Source: Puccinia triticina (Eukaryota > Basidiomycota > Pucciniomycetes > Pucciniales > Pucciniaceae). Taken from it: 64,000 nucleotides of DNA. The stretch covers positions 4,402,001 through 4,466,000 of the forward strand of contig NC_070558.1 of the NCBI RefSeq assembly GCF_026914185.1, read 5' to 3'. Position 1 is the first letter of the stretch; each line of letters starts with the position of its first letter. The notes below the pieces were generated by a model. That model ran no database searches. It was not told where the DNA came from and worked only from the letters and a program-made list of their open reading frames with translations. Positions 29,341 to 40,959 of this stretch are shown here, piece by piece. Both the position numbers and the translations under genes were made by a program.

Positions 29341-31693
29341 TTTCTCCGCAATCATTTTCTGAAGCAGCTGGCAAGCCCCTTTCTCTCCTAGAACTGTACA
29401 CTGCAGAGATTAGCGCCGCCAAGACATTGTGGTCGACCTCCGCCCAGCTAGCAGCGGCGGGAAAGGCCGCTATTGCAACACAGACCGTTGAGGAACTTGT
29501 CCCGCAGTGCTACCATTGATTCATCGACATGTTCCGGAAATCCAGCGCTAAGAGCCTACCGCCACCAAGAAAGTATGACTTCTGTGTTGACCTAGTCCCA
29601 GGAGCCACACCGCAAGCAAGCCGGATCATTCCGCTTTCACCGGCGGAGAAACAGGCACTCGACACACTGATTGCGGAAGGACTGGCCAGCGGAACAATCC
29701 GGCGGACCACGTCACCATGGGCGGCCCCAGTTCTATTCACCGGAAAGAAGGACGGAAACCTTCGCCCCTGTTTTGACTACCGAAAACTCAACGCACTGAC
29801 AGTGAAGAACCGCTACCCCCTTCCGCTGACCATGGACCTGGTTGACAGCCTGCTAGACGCCAACAACTTCACAAAGCTGGACCTCCGCAACGCCTACGGA
29901 AACCTCCGAGTGGCGGAGGGAGATGAGGATAAGCTAGCGTTCATCTGCAAGGCGGGGCAATTTGCTCCGCTCACCATGCCGTTTGGACCCACAGGAGCGC
30001 CGGGATACTTTCAATACTTCATGCAGGACATTCTCCTTGGACGAATTGGAAAGGACACTGCCGCATACCTGGATGACATTATGGTATACACACAAAAAGG
30101 CTCCGATCACACGGCGGCGGTCAACGGAATCCTGGAGACCCTGAGAAAGCATCAATTATGGCTGAAACCGGAGAAATGTGAATTTTCGAAACTGGAGGTG
30201 GAATATCTTGGACTCTTAATTGCGTGTAACCGGATTAGAATGGACCCCGCATAAGTGAAGGCGGTGACGGAGTGGCCCGCACCGCGGAACGTTACGGAAC
30301 TTCAGCGGTTCATTGGATTCTCCAACTTTTACCGCCGGTTCATTGACCACTTCTCGGGGAAGACCAGACCTCTACACAATCTGACCAAAGCAAAAACCCC
30401 CTTCGTCTGGGATGAAAAATGTAACTCCGCTTTGAATGCCTAAAGACTGCCTTCACCTCTGCTCTGATACTTAAGATTGCGGACCCGTACAAGCCATCCT
30501 GGAATGTGACTGCTCCGACTTCGCGCTTGGAGCAGTCTTGTCTCAAGTCTGCAACAAAGACAAAGAACTCCACCCCGTCGCTTACTTATCCCGATCATTG
30601 GTGCAGGCGGAGAAGAACTACGAGATCTTTGACAAGGAACTATTGGCCATTGTTGCCGCTTTCAAAGAGTGGCGGCAGTACCTGGAAGGAAACCCGCACC
30701 GCCTGACCGCCATTGTTTACACGGACCACCGGAACCTAGAAAGCTTCATGACCACCAAGGAGCTCACTCGGAGACAGGCGCGGTGGGCGGAGACCATGGG
30801 TTGCTTTGATTTTGAAATCATCTTCCGCCCGGGCCGCCAAGCCACCAAACCCGATGCCCTATCAAGAAGACCGGACCTAGCCCCCGCCCCTGGTGAAAAA
30901 CTGACCTTTGGACAGCTGCTGAAGCCCAATAACATCACGGAGCGGACTTTTGCGGAGATATCGGAGTTTGATTCCTGGTTCGAGGACGAATCAATTGACT
31001 TGGCGGAGGCGGAGCACTGGTTTGAGGTAGACGTACTGGGGATAGACGCGGAGCACGGAGCGGAAAATGAACTGGCAATGGCTGATGCGGAGATCATTGA
31101 AAGAATCAGAGAATTGACCCCACTCAATGCCCAACTGACTGGATGGATAGAATCCTTGAAAACCCCCACAGGTAACCGGAACAGATACACGGAGACTGAT
31201 GGCATCTTGTACGACAAAGGGCGGATAGTGGTACCGGCGGACCAAGATCCTGAAGAGCCAACACGACACCAAAGCGGCGGGCCACCCAGGCCGATCCCGC
31301 ACCCTTGCCCTGGTCCGACGGAATTTTGTGTGGAACGGCCAGAAGAAGTTCGTCAACCAATACGTGGATGGATGTGATTCTTGTCAAAGAGTTAAAGCCT
31401 CAACGCAACAGCCATTTGGGACACTGGAGCCGCTGCCAATTCCGGCGGGGCCGTGGACGGACATCAGCTATGACCTCATCACAGACCTACCTGAATCCCG
31501 CTCCCACGACAGTATACTGACTGTTGTTGACCGTCTGACAAAGATGGCACACTTTATCCCCTGCGGGAAGTCCATGAATGCGGAGCAGTTAGCGGACCTG
31601 ATGGCGGAGCACGTTTGGAAACTCCACGGCACTCCAAAGACTATTGTTTCCGACCAAGGAAGCATTTTTGTATCCCAAATCACCCGGGAATTA

Positions 31694-32651
31694 CACCACG
31701 GGGCGCATTCCTGGAAATGCCCTGCATCCCGCGGACGTTTCTCACTGAGATATGTCCAGAGGATATCCGGAGGGCATCCAGCGGACGCGAGGGGCACTGA
31801 GCATCACTTGGACGCTTCTGGAAGCGTCCAAGTGATGCTCAGAACTCGGAAATGTCCACTGGACATCAAAAAACACCGTCCAGCGGACACTCCCAAATGA
31901 GAGTGTCCGATGGACATCTTGATGTTCCACAAAGCTCAGCATCCATCGGACACTCCAGCCAGAGTGTCCGATGGACACCAAAAACCACTGTCCATCAGAC
32001 ACTCTTGATCAAGAGTGTCTGATGGACACCATAACTCACTATCCATCGGACACCCGAGCTGGAGTGACCGAAGGAATTTATCAATTCAACCATTGGAACA
32101 AGTCTCCAATGGCTGCATCTTGTACTGTCTAGATTTCGACAGTCCAAGATGTTCAGCTGCCTGTTGGGTGGCAAGAGGGTCTGCCGTTGCAAACTTGACC
32201 CTATATAGATTGCGTTTAGAGACCTTCCACTAAAGGCATGATGTCGCAGCTAGTTGTGGACACCGTTGACTGCGACCTGCAAGAGCGAACCCCGGGGAAG
32301 CAGGTTGGTGTTTGATCCCCATTCAGGCCATGCCCTTCCCCCCAACCCCCCCCCTGCACCCCCCCGCGCCTATTCCCACCTATCCACCAAACTCTGTGGC
32401 CCCCCGCGATGAGCGCGAGTGAGCGAATACACCAGGGCACAGATGGATTCCCTACATTTTTTTCCAACCTGGTGATAGTGGCTGATATCCGGTGGACGTC
32501 TTCATTTCATCCAGCGGATGCATTCTGGCGGGACGTTCGCCATCGCGCAATGCAAGTGGCATCCAGCGGATGTTTCCTGCAGTGCCAGAGCTGGACATCC
32601 GCAAACATGTCCATATACATGTCCAATCAATGTCCGCGACGGCCTGTGGTG
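31694..32651. mobile_element. CACCACGGG-ended TA element inside Gypsy integrase
   Basis: The element begins CACCACGGGGCGCATTC after TA (31692-31693) and ends ...ggcctgtggtg before TA (32652-32653). Deleting it with one TA restores a continuous integrase frame: gaa tta gac aac aga ctt ggc, read E-L-D-N-R-L-G. That is strong evidence for the exact boundaries. It carries palindromic arrays of the gtccgatggac type, and a segment at about 32260-32330 that includes a tRNA B-box-like gtttgatcccc. No transposase. Confidence 0.9.
31795..32075. repeat. Palindromic array (GTCCGATGGACA / GAGTGTCC type)
   Basis: Starts with the near-perfect hairpin gcatcacttggacgcttctggaagcgtccaagtgatgc, then repeats gtccatcagacactcttgatcaagagtgtctgatggac and variants about five times. 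The core matches the array at 13165-13424. Confidence 0.85.
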
Positions 32652-32939
32652 TAGACAACAGACTTGGCATCCGCCTACAACCATCTACGGCGTACCATCC
32701 AAGGACAGACGGTGTGGTGTTCCATATGCGTGACGATGCCAAAAGCACATTGCAGAGGTATTATAGTAGAGGGAGTGTGTAATACAGTGCGGGGGAAGAA
32801 GGGAAGAAGGAGCAAGATGGGAGGAGAGGCCTTGACCCCCAACATTGGGGATGGAACAGGTTAGACAGTGGATGCAGAGTGTGTGGAAGAGGATGGAAGG
32901 TGGCTTGGTTGCATAGCAACACATGACATCATGTAGCAC

Positions 32940-33400
32940 AGTACATGCATGAAAGTGCTGTGTAGCTTGAGCGCCTCAGGCAGCATATATCCCTCATTGT
33001 TTGTACGTATAGTACAGCATATGCAGGTAGATAGGCTGTACAGGAAGTTTCTCCCACAGCATAAATCCCTCATTGTTTGTACATGTAGCACAGCATATGC
33101 AGGCAGATAAGCTGTACAGGAAGTGTCTCCTGCAGCATAAATATCTCATTGTTTGTACATGAAGCACATCATATGCAGGTAGATAAGATGTACAGGAGGC
33201 GTCTCCTGCAGCATAAATCCCTCATTGTTTGTAAGGCAGTGAAGCACACGCATGCAGATGCTGTGTAGTTGAGTGTCTCCTGCAGCATAAACCCCTTGTT
33301 GTTTGTACATGCAGCGCAGTACATGCATGAGAGGCTGTGTAGTTGAGATCCCCTGCAGCAATAATCCCTCATGAGGAGCTTCCCTGGAGCAAAAATCCCT
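32940..33400. repeat. About 90-bp tandem repeats upstream of the LTR TATA motif
   Basis: Four to five imperfect units contain cctgcagcataaatccctcattgtttgtacatg and agcatatgcaggtagataagctgtacaggaag. Their place before the TATA-like motif suggests U3 enhancer repeats. Confidence 0.8.
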
Positions 33401-33407
33401 CACCCTT

Positions 33408-33419
33408 CAATATATAAGG
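33408..33419 (+). promoter_or_regulatory. TATA-like motif of the solo LTR
   Basis: The sequence aatatataagga follows the repeat block and precedes ctttctcccctcatcag, a plausible U3/R transition. Function is inferred from position. Confidence 0.5.
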
Positions 33420-33451
33420 AGGCCCTTTCTCCCCTCATCAGACTTTTCCCC

Positions 33452-33720
33452 ATCAGCCTACAGAGGTTTGGTCACAGTGGTTAGTTAGTTACGGTAGTTA
33501 GTTAGTGTCGCAATCAGCCTACAAAGGTTTGGTCACAAGTGGTTAGTTAGTTTAGTTAGGATCAGCCTACAGAGGTTTGGTCACAGTGGTTAGTTAGTTA
33601 CGGTAGTTAGTTAGTGTTGCGATCAGCCTACAGAGGTTTGGTCACAAGTGGTTAGTTAGTTTAGTTATCATCAGCCTACAGAGGTTTGGTCACAAGTGGT
33701 TAGTTATTTTAGTCAGCAGT
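33452..33720. repeat. Tandem repeat CAGCCTACAGAGGTTTGGTCACA..GTTAGTTAG
   Basis: Five units of about 50-65 bases combine cagcctacagaggtttggtcaca with gtggttagttagtt. They lie downstream of the TATA-like motif, in the expected R/U5 part of the solo LTR. Confidence 0.85.
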
Positions 33721-35075
33721 GGTTATTAGCAGTATTAGTGATTAGTACAAGTACCGTAGAAGTTTAGTAGTGGTATAAGTGTGTCGGCAGTAGTAGAACC
33801 AATCATAACACAACAACAAATTTGAGTTAAGCAGCATATTAGTAACGTGTAGTACGAGTATAACAAAGTAAGTATATTGCCTGCGTGCAAAGAAGTTATA
33901 ACAGATTTGCTAGCCTGTTGAATCAAGTGATCTAGGTCTGATAGAGATTACTATATGAAAGTAAGATCTATCTTGGAATCAGCCATATCTTTATAAATAT
34001 TGATTACAAGACTCTTAGATATTTGCATAGTATTATTAGAGGGGCAGGTCTTTCAAACCACCCGTAAGTTGTAATAGCCTTTCAACCTATTAAGCAATTT
34101 ATTTCCCCCTCAGCGGATATTTCACCAAATTATATTTAGTGTCCCACACGAGTCCTACAATGGACAGTCGGAAATCACAAACAAAGCGGTGGAGCAATAT
34201 CTTCGCCATTTTGTGAGCTATCGACAGGACGATTGGGCTCCGCTCCTGGCAACGGCGGAATTTGCCTACAACAACAACAATCACACATCAACAGGGGTGT
34301 CACCATTCAAGGCAAATTACGGTTTCAACCCATTGTACAGCGGAATTCCATCGGCGGGACAGTGTGTACCGGCAGTGGCGGAGCGACTCCGCCAGCTTGC
34401 CGAGGTACAGGACGAACTGAAGCACTGTCTAGAAGCGGCGCAGGAGGCCATGAAAAGCCAGTTTGACCGCGGAGTGCGGAAAACACCGGAATGGAACAGT
34501 GGAGACGAGGTTTGGCTAGATGGGCGCAATATCTCAACAACACGCCCCAGCCCCAAATTGGAACACCGCTGGCTGGGACCATTCCCAATAGCTAGCAGAA
34601 TTTCAACCTTTGCTTACAAACTGACCCTTCCGCTTTCCATGCAGGGAGTCCACCCAGTTTTCCACGTGTCAGTACTCCGCAAACACAAGCCCAACGAGAT
34701 CGCCCACCAACAGCGGCGGACCCCGGAGCCAGTAACAGTCAACGGCGGAGATGAGTGGGAGGTTGACGGAATACTGGACAGCTGGCGGAGAGGGCGGACG
34801 ACTCAATACCTTGTCAGCTGGCGCGGATTTGGGTCGGCGGAAAATTCTTGGGAGCCGGAGGCAAACTTGAAGAACAGCGGAGACCTATTGGCGGAGTTTA
34901 ACTCGAAATTTCCGGAGGCGGCGGCCAGGCATCGGAGGACGCGGAGAAGAAAGTGAGAGGGCAAGCTTTTTCCCACTGGGTTTTTCAATGCTGCCCGGGG
35001 ACAGAATGCAGAGCCAAAAGAGGAGGATTTTTTTTTTCTCATTGACCAACCAGAAAAGGGGGCGGCTTGGGCATT

Positions 35076-35090
35076 AAAGGGGGGATAATT
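35076..35090 (+). promoter_or_regulatory. Polypurine tract of the Gypsy element
   Basis: The stretch ttaaaggggggataa lies directly before the right LTR, where the primer for plus-strand synthesis is expected. Confidence 0.6.
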
Positions 35091-35290
35091 TTATGAGCCG
35101 TAGCGCGGGCTCCGCAGCGCAGACTCACATGTACATAGAATACATGTACATGTCATGGACCATACTCAAGGTTTGAGAGTCTGGAGATCCAAGCCTCTTC
35201 CTCATCCTGCAATCTACCATCTTGGATCCAGAACCCCCAGAACCCCAGAACCCAGACCCCATCTTCCTCTCCACAGAACAGACCTTAACA
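35089..35290 (+). repeat. 3' LTR of the Gypsy element
   Basis: Matches the left LTR from TTATGAGCCGTAGCG to GACCTTAACA with three internal differences (two near 35150, one at about 35180). Confidence 0.92.
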
Positions 35291-36757
35291 GGATATTAAG
35301 GGGTTTCAAAGTATCCCTGCACGTGCATGCAGGCCAGTTTGCATAACCCAATTTACCGGGACACTTGCATGCAAAACTGGCAATTCAACATTCAAAATTT
35401 GAGTTGAACACCGGCTTGCCTTGCCACAAAAGTCGACTCGTCCGGCCCTTTGTCAGCTCACATCCACATCCAGCCACTCCTCTGCCACAAACCTGTCAGC
35501 CCTTATCCACACTCAGCCACCACACACCCATTCAAATGAAATCACACCACAATCCAAGATCACCCAAACCATGTTCACCAGCCTCTTATCACTTTAAAAC
35601 CCATAAAACCAGACCAGAGTGCCAACTCATCCAGTCCGGAGCCCACACCCAAACCTAGATCAGATCTGTGGCTCAATGTCAGGCTTGGTGATGCCAAGAG
35701 TATGAATACTCCTCTAGCTACGCCGGCGACAGAGCACGGTGCGATGTAGCGCGAGGTTAAAGCGCGGTAAAGTGCAAAATAACTTTAAAGTTATTTTTAA
35801 TATACCCAAAAAAAGGGTTAATGGAGGGGCCAGGAGCGCCTGGGGTGGTTAAGTGCCCTCTGGAAGATCTTACAGGGCCTGCGCACACTATGCGCAGGGG
35901 TGGTGTGACCTGTGGCGTCTGGGGCCCAGTTAAGGGGGTGTTTCGAACGTGCAAGACGTTCCCAGGAGATGGTGGGGGATGTATATCCCGATAGAGAAAG
36001 AAAAAAACAGTGGACTTACTCGGAGAGAAAGTCCACGATAAAAAAACGACGAATGACTCTGGAGAAAACCGAGATCAAAGGACGGTCAGGCTGGCGGACT
36101 AGTCGAGTAGACGAGGGCGAGGCTGGCGGTACGGCGAAATGGTTTGTATGAATCTGGGGAGGCTTTTACTCGCTCAAAAAGCCTCCCTTTATGTATTCTT
36201 GCGGCGACCGGTAGGGTCGCTGGTCTATTTTCAAATTCATTGCGGCTTCTCGGCCGCGGGAAGAACTAGTTAGGACAGGAGTGGTAGAGCGTTCTATTGC
36301 TCGCATCGCTCTTGTCCTCTTTACTCAACAACAAGTGTTAATCTTCCTCGTTCCAAGGAAGAGTTCCACTCTTTATGATATTTTCTTGGTTGTTCATCTT
36401 CGGCCGGGGGAGACGCAGCAGTTTACTTCTTCACTATTCTCCTCCGGCCGTTTCCTGTAGAACGTTCTACGGGTTTTTTTTTATTAGTTCAACAATAGCA
36501 AACCCGTTCTCTTGGCCTGAGAACGGGTTTTTGGATCATGGCTACTATTCTTTCTCCGGCCGCTATCTGCGGCTGGAGTTTTTGACAGTCTCTCTTCGAT
36601 TCTATACATCGTTCGGGGGGAGGTCTTTTGTTACATATTCATTTATGCGCGGCGCTCTGCGCCGCTTTTATTGTTCAATAATGAATATGGTATTCATTTT
36701 ATACAAGGCGCTCTGCGCCGCAATAAATGTGTATTTTTAACAGTTGTTATATATCAG
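35291..36757. other. Gene-free region with hairpin-dense island at 36180-36725
   Basis: No ORF is convincing. From about 36180 to 36725 short perfect hairpins are packed in AT-rich DNA: gcgacc/ggtcgc near 36203, gtagaacgttctac at 36458, aacccgttctc...gagaacgggtttttt at 36501-36532, ccggccgc/gcggctgg near 36556, gcggcgctctgcgccgc at 36649 and ggcgctctgcgcc at 36707. The pattern recalls GC clusters of fungal mitochondrial DNA, but the origin is not shown. Confidence 0.55.
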
Positions 36758-36970
36758 TTAGCTGGGCTCTAACTTAATATAGTAGCCCGGCTGACACTCA
36801 ACCTTTACTGTTGCCTGCCCTTTCCTGATTGCAAATCTCATACTATTACAACCAGACCAACTTCCAACCACGGGCTGGAACCCCCACAGCTTGAAAACCT
36901 GGTTGCAGAGACAGTTACCAGAGAGACACTTGCAAAATACATCAAGTTGAATATTGGGATTGTCTTGCAA
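36758..36970 (-). CDS. Possible last exon of a small cysteine-rich protein
   Basis: The 70-codon frame encodes VFCKCLSGNCLC near its start and CNSMRFAIRK and VECQPGYYIKLEPS towards its end, with six cysteines in about 60 residues. A good acceptor (ttccaaccag) lies directly upstream on the minus strand, so it may be the terminal exon of a longer gene; the codon read as start is TTG in context. Small cysteine-rich proteins are common among rust secreted proteins, but I see no signal peptide exon. It could be chance. Confidence 0.3.
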   Translation of the reverse strand: MQDNPNIQLDVFCKCLSGNCLCNQVFKLWGFQPVVGSWSGCNSMRFAIRKGQATVKVECQPGYYIKLEPS

Positions 36971-37399
36971 CTGGTTGGAAAAAGTCCTTGTTCAGCAATA
37001 CCAAACAAGTGCTCAATCCTGGATCATCACTCCCCGGACTTGACCTTGGATGAGCTGGGTCATTGGATTGATTTTAAAATCTTGTTATGTGAGACATGGC
37101 ATGTTCGGAGAGGTTTCAATGGGTGAAAAATGCCAAATTGTCAAAGTGAGTGTATGTGGCAATGGTCTTTGAGCTGGATGGGAGTTCTGCCGTGTGCAAG
37201 GTCCAAAGTGGGGGCTCAAGGTAACTTTGAATTTCAGTGGGGGGCAAGTCAATATGCTGTCAGCTCCGGTCTCTTATGTGACACGGAGTTGATGGGTTTT
37301 TATGCGCGCTGTAGCGGCTGAGTAGCGGCCAGCAGAAAGATGGGCCACACTATAACCTTAAAGGCCAATGGGAAGAAACCACACCTCAACGCTGAACAG

Positions 37400-38010
37400 C
37401 GGAGGGGCTAGCTCCCTTACAAATGTAAGGGGACGCGGCGATAACTCGAGCCAGGCGCCGTAGCTTATAAGGAATGAGCTTCTTATCTTCTAGGTTACAG
37501 GTGTTGTAACACCCACCTGTACCTAGGAAAATACACAAAAGGGACTGAGGCTGTAAAAGAAGAAAGGTTAGTTTATTATTGTAAAACCCCACTCACTATG
37601 GTTCTAGTAAGGTGCACGGGTTTGTATGGTAATAATCTTGGGGGAAAGATCGCCCCCTTTTATATTACAGGGACCTAATCCTCCTTCGAGTCAAGGCCCC
37701 AGAGGGATCCTTAACTCCAAGGAGGGGGAAGAGGTCCACGGAATTCAAAGGAGGAATTACATGAATAATTATGTAATCTCTCTATGTATGGTAAATCCAT
37801 AGAGAGATATACTTCATTAGTACATTATTATTCTCAATCAAGGTAAATACACAATAAGTGTGAAATCATACAGTTTAGTACATATAAATTGATGATTGCA
37901 ACAAAAGTAATATTATAAGACAACAGGAGGACTTGAACACAGGATCTTACACAAGATCAAGGTCAATCTTAAGGTAGCCTTTAGCCATTGGGTTACATGA
38001 CTTGTAATTA
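37400..38010. other. Probable LTR fragment with tRNA-like segment
   Basis: The stretch contains gcaccttactagaaccatag-type sequence, a TATA-like ttttatattac, and a hairpin atctctctatg...catagagagat near 37775-37810. On the minus strand 37925-38003 has an A-box-like taacccaatggctaaagg and a B-box-like gtgttcaagtcc, as in tRNA-derived SINEs or a tRNA relic. No coding region was found. Confidence 0.35.
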
Positions 38011-39261
38011 TCATTTTAGACACATGGACAATTGTCTCAGTGGCTGACATATGCAATCTGACTTGCATGCATGCGCAAGTTTACTTTGAATCCCACTCTT
38101 GACAGTAAGTAAACTCTTTCACTGAACATTGCTTATATCAGAGTGAAACTCTGTGTCTCTTGATTGCTTCTCTTTATTTCTCTATCCCAAACCTATCAAA
38201 TATCAAAGGTTACTCTGTTAAACCCTAAAAATCAGAGCAGATGAGTCTACCAATTCCGTCTCCCCCCACCATTTCCTTGGTGCACACAGAGCTTGTTGCC
38301 TTTTTTTTCCTGGCACAGCTGTCCTTACAACTTTTCCAGGTTGTTCAATTTGAATTTGAGGATCCTCACTTGTTGAGTAGATAGCTGACCACCTCCAGAT
38401 CATCTTTATCTCTTTTCTGCTCTTGTACTTAGTTTTCATTTATTATCCCAGAAATCCAAACCTGAAGTGCCCACCCATTTTCCTTGTGTCATATTGTCAC
38501 TTTAGAGACACAGGCTCACACATGTACTTCTGGAACTTGCTGGGCTACACACACTTTAGAAGGTGTGGATGTTGGTGCAGGATATCCATCCATCAGTACT
38601 GAACAGCCTCAATGGCTGGAGCCTATTTTCTATGGAGACTCTTCAGTGTTGATGGCTATGGAAATTGTTATGTAGCCATAAATACTTCTGACTATTGAGA
38701 CTGTAAATTTTTCATGGCAAAGAGTTTCTCACCATTTGGAGTTTGAAGTATTGATGGCCAGAGTTTCTTGAGTTTCAAGATTTCTGGGATGGAATCATCC
38801 TGGTCATCAAGACTGTAGTAGCATGGTCTTGCCAAGATTATCACTCCAAGGCCATCAGGATTCTCAAGCAGTCCCCTCACGGTTATGTTCTGGTCTTGAT
38901 TTCTTAGTTGTTCTGATGTAAGTTCTATCCGGTGTGTATGATCCTACTAGTCTCTGATTTTCTTGATTTCAATAAATGGTCTCTGGTCTCTTTACCAGGG
39001 CAAGTTGGGGTTGTATTATAAAATAACTAATAGTAGCTGGGAGGGTTCTTCTAACAATATACAACTATCCAGAATCTATGTCTGTCTGGCTTCTTCAGGT
39101 GCGATTAACCCTTCTTCCAAGCTTCTAATTTTCCTCTTCCTTTGAGTGGTGCTCCAACGCTCTCTTCTAACAGGATCCTAGTTATCAAAATCCTTTGGCA
39201 ATATTTCCGCCTTCTGGTATATAACTGGCTGCTTTCTTCAAGATACGTCTTTCAGTACTAG
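38011..39261. other. Intergenic, nothing recognised
   Basis: Only short ORFs below 75 codons without recognisable motifs are present on either strand. Confidence 0.5.
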
Positions 39262-39269
39262 TTTGTTGT

Positions 39270-40218
39270 CAAAGACTAGCACAGTGGTATTCAATGTTTT
39301 TTTTGGGACCTTCGAATACCGATTCGTCAAATATTCAAATATTCGGAGATATTTGAAGGAAAACCTTCCAAGATACATTAAAAACATCAACAAATTACAT
39401 TTTTTTGTGTTTTTGACTTCTTTTGGCCCATTTCTGGGCCACACATCTTTGAGGAGGTCATCTGTCAAAAATATCATGGTGCCAAAGATGCTTACCATAT
39501 TGCCAGAGGCATATCTCATAATGGCGGACGCACTACATGGACACACTTTTGATAGTGGCAGACGTACTTTTGATAGTGGCGGACACACTTTTGATAGTGG
39601 CGGACACACTTTTGATAATGGCAGATGTACTTTTGATAGTGGCCGACGCACTTTTGATAGTGGCGGACACACTTTTGATAGTGGCGGACACACTTTTGAT
39701 AGTGGCGGACACACTTTTGATAGTGGCAGACCCACTTTTGGTAGTGGCAGACCCACTTTTGATAGTGGCAGACACACTTTTGACGTTGGCGGACGCACCT
39801 TTGATAGTGGCGGACGCAGCACAGTGCGTGCTCTTTTGCCCCCTGCGTGCTTAGCTTTAGCGCAATTGCGCCTATCTGTGTTAACGCTACACTAAAATCT
39901 AAAATGTATCTGTGCTAACGCTACACTAAAAGCTAAAATAGCTTCGCACCCTGTGCGCTTAGTGTCAGCGCAGATGCGCGCAATTGCAATAACGCTACGC
40001 TAAAAAAGAGCGCATTTGCGCTGCACTACACTACACTAACAGCTATGGTTAGCGTAGCTGACCCACATTTGGGCCTTTGGGACCCAGAGAAGCTTGCATT
40101 GAGCCATTATTTGAATTGATTTGAATATTTGAGCTTGAATTTGCCCGGGAATTATTCGACTCAAATCAAATACAAATACAAATACTCGAATCGATTCAAT
40201 TCGATGTGCTAGTCTTTG
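39270..40218. mobile_element. hAT-type non-autonomous element with perfect 8-bp duplication
   Basis: The terminal repeats are CAAAGACTAGCACA and its inverse tgtgctagtctttg. TTTGTTGT occurs directly outside both ends (39262-39269 and 40219-40226). Subterminal DNA is rich in attcgaatattt-type motifs. The interior carries a 21-bp minisatellite and an AGCGTAGC-type repeat stretch (39838-40068), which may itself be nested. No transposase. Confidence 0.88.
39538..39818. repeat. 21-bp minisatellite CACACTTTTGATAGTGGCGGA
   Basis: About thirteen copies in tandem with few changes. Because the unit is seven codons long, four or more reading frames stay open through it; these ORFs are treated as artefacts of the repeat. 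Confidence 0.95.
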
Positions 40219-40959
40219 TTTGTTGTTAATATTTATTCTTCAGAGCAGTAGTCTTTAACGTCACAGGATAGTCTTTTCCAGTAGACTAGTTGATCTGCAG
40301 GGTAACTGAGTTTCCGTTAATTTAGATGACAGTAATGGTTGATAAAATTTTTCTTCTTTCTTCTTATTCAAGTATTTGACTAATTTGGTTGACTTTGTCC
40401 AACAATCCAATTATATGATTTATCCTATCACGTTGGGGACTCCCTTGTAAGACTCAAAAGGTGTCGCAAGACCCTTTTGCTGAATGGGGAAAGGTATGAA
40501 TGAGGTGCAAAATTCTGCCTTTCTGGATATCAGAAAACAAGACCACCAAGCTAAGTTTTGAAGTTTTATTCAGTGATAAGGATATGTTTGAAGATGAAGA
40601 GTATAGTTGGATTGTTTGGAGAAGAGTTCTGAGTGTCTAAGGAGTAGATGAGATGTCTGAATGGGCAAAAAGAATACTGATGACTTGGACGGGGCTTGGA
40701 CCCAGGTCCTTGAGCAGAGGGTATATGAAGTGAAAAACATAAGGTCAAGGTTTGGAAGCTATGCTTCCACCAGGATTGGGACCCAGTACTGAGAGAATTG
40801 TGAAAGGTTTGTGAAACCAACAATGACTATGAATTGCAAGTAACTGTCATATGTAAGTGTAACAAATAACTGTGACAGGCAAGTAGATGGATGTTGGAGT
40901 CAGATGGCATGAGGGAGTAAACAACTGGCAGGCAGAGGCCTCCTTATATATTAAACTAA

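Larger units (their letters stand above)
32713..34159. mobile_element. Solo LTR inside Gypsy integrase, with tandem repeats
   Basis: The 1447-bp sequence starts TGTGGTGTTCC and ends ...AGTCCTACA (TG...CA). It separates gacagacgg from ggacagtcgg in the integrase (H-P-R-T-D-G then Q-S-E-I), so its position is fixed to within a few bases. The flanks acgg and atgg differ by one C-to-T change. A TATA-like atatataagg lies at about 33410. No internal coding region is attached, hence a solo LTR. Confidence 0.78.
28494..34956 (+). pseudogene. Gypsy Pol: protease, RT, RNase H, integrase, chromodomain (defective)
   Basis: Protease: LIDSGATHDVLS near 28650. Reverse transcriptase: from about 29529, with LRPCFDYRKLNALT, a TKLDLRNAYG stretch and AYLDDIMVY (the YLDD active site). 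RNase H: about 30520-30860, with YTDHRNLE. Integrase: an HHCC zinc-binding region ending CDSCQRVK, then D residues in GPWTDISYD and IVSDQGS, and the E after both insertions (DGQSEITNKAVEQY). Chromodomain: EWEVDGILDS...YLVSWRGF...NSWEPE at about 34750-34900. Breaks: TGA at 29517, TAA at 30252, frameshifts near 30433, 30503 and 31246, and two transposon insertions. Unusually long protease-RT linker with a duplicated segment. Confidence 0.9.
27139..35290 (+). mobile_element. Chromodomain Ty3/Gypsy retrotransposon, broken and twice interrupted
   Basis: The LTRs (27139-27340 and 35089-35290, about 202 bp) differ at only a few positions, so insertion was fairly recent. The flanks gcata and ggata agree at four of five bases. 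Between them lie Gag, protease, reverse transcriptase, RNase H, integrase and a chromodomain in the Gypsy order. Two other elements sit inside the integrase region (31694-32651 and 32713-34159). Without them the element is about 5.75 kb, the usual size. Several stops and frameshifts disable pol. Confidence 0.93.

Noticed and set aside
36501..36532. Bacterial intrinsic terminator
   Set aside because: The hairpin plus T run fits in shape, but the window has spliced nuclear genes and no bacterial genes; it is reported only as part of the hairpin island.
39238..39895. ORFs of up to 210 codons on both strands
   Set aside because: The 21-bp minisatellite keeps four or more frames open; the proteins are pure repeats.
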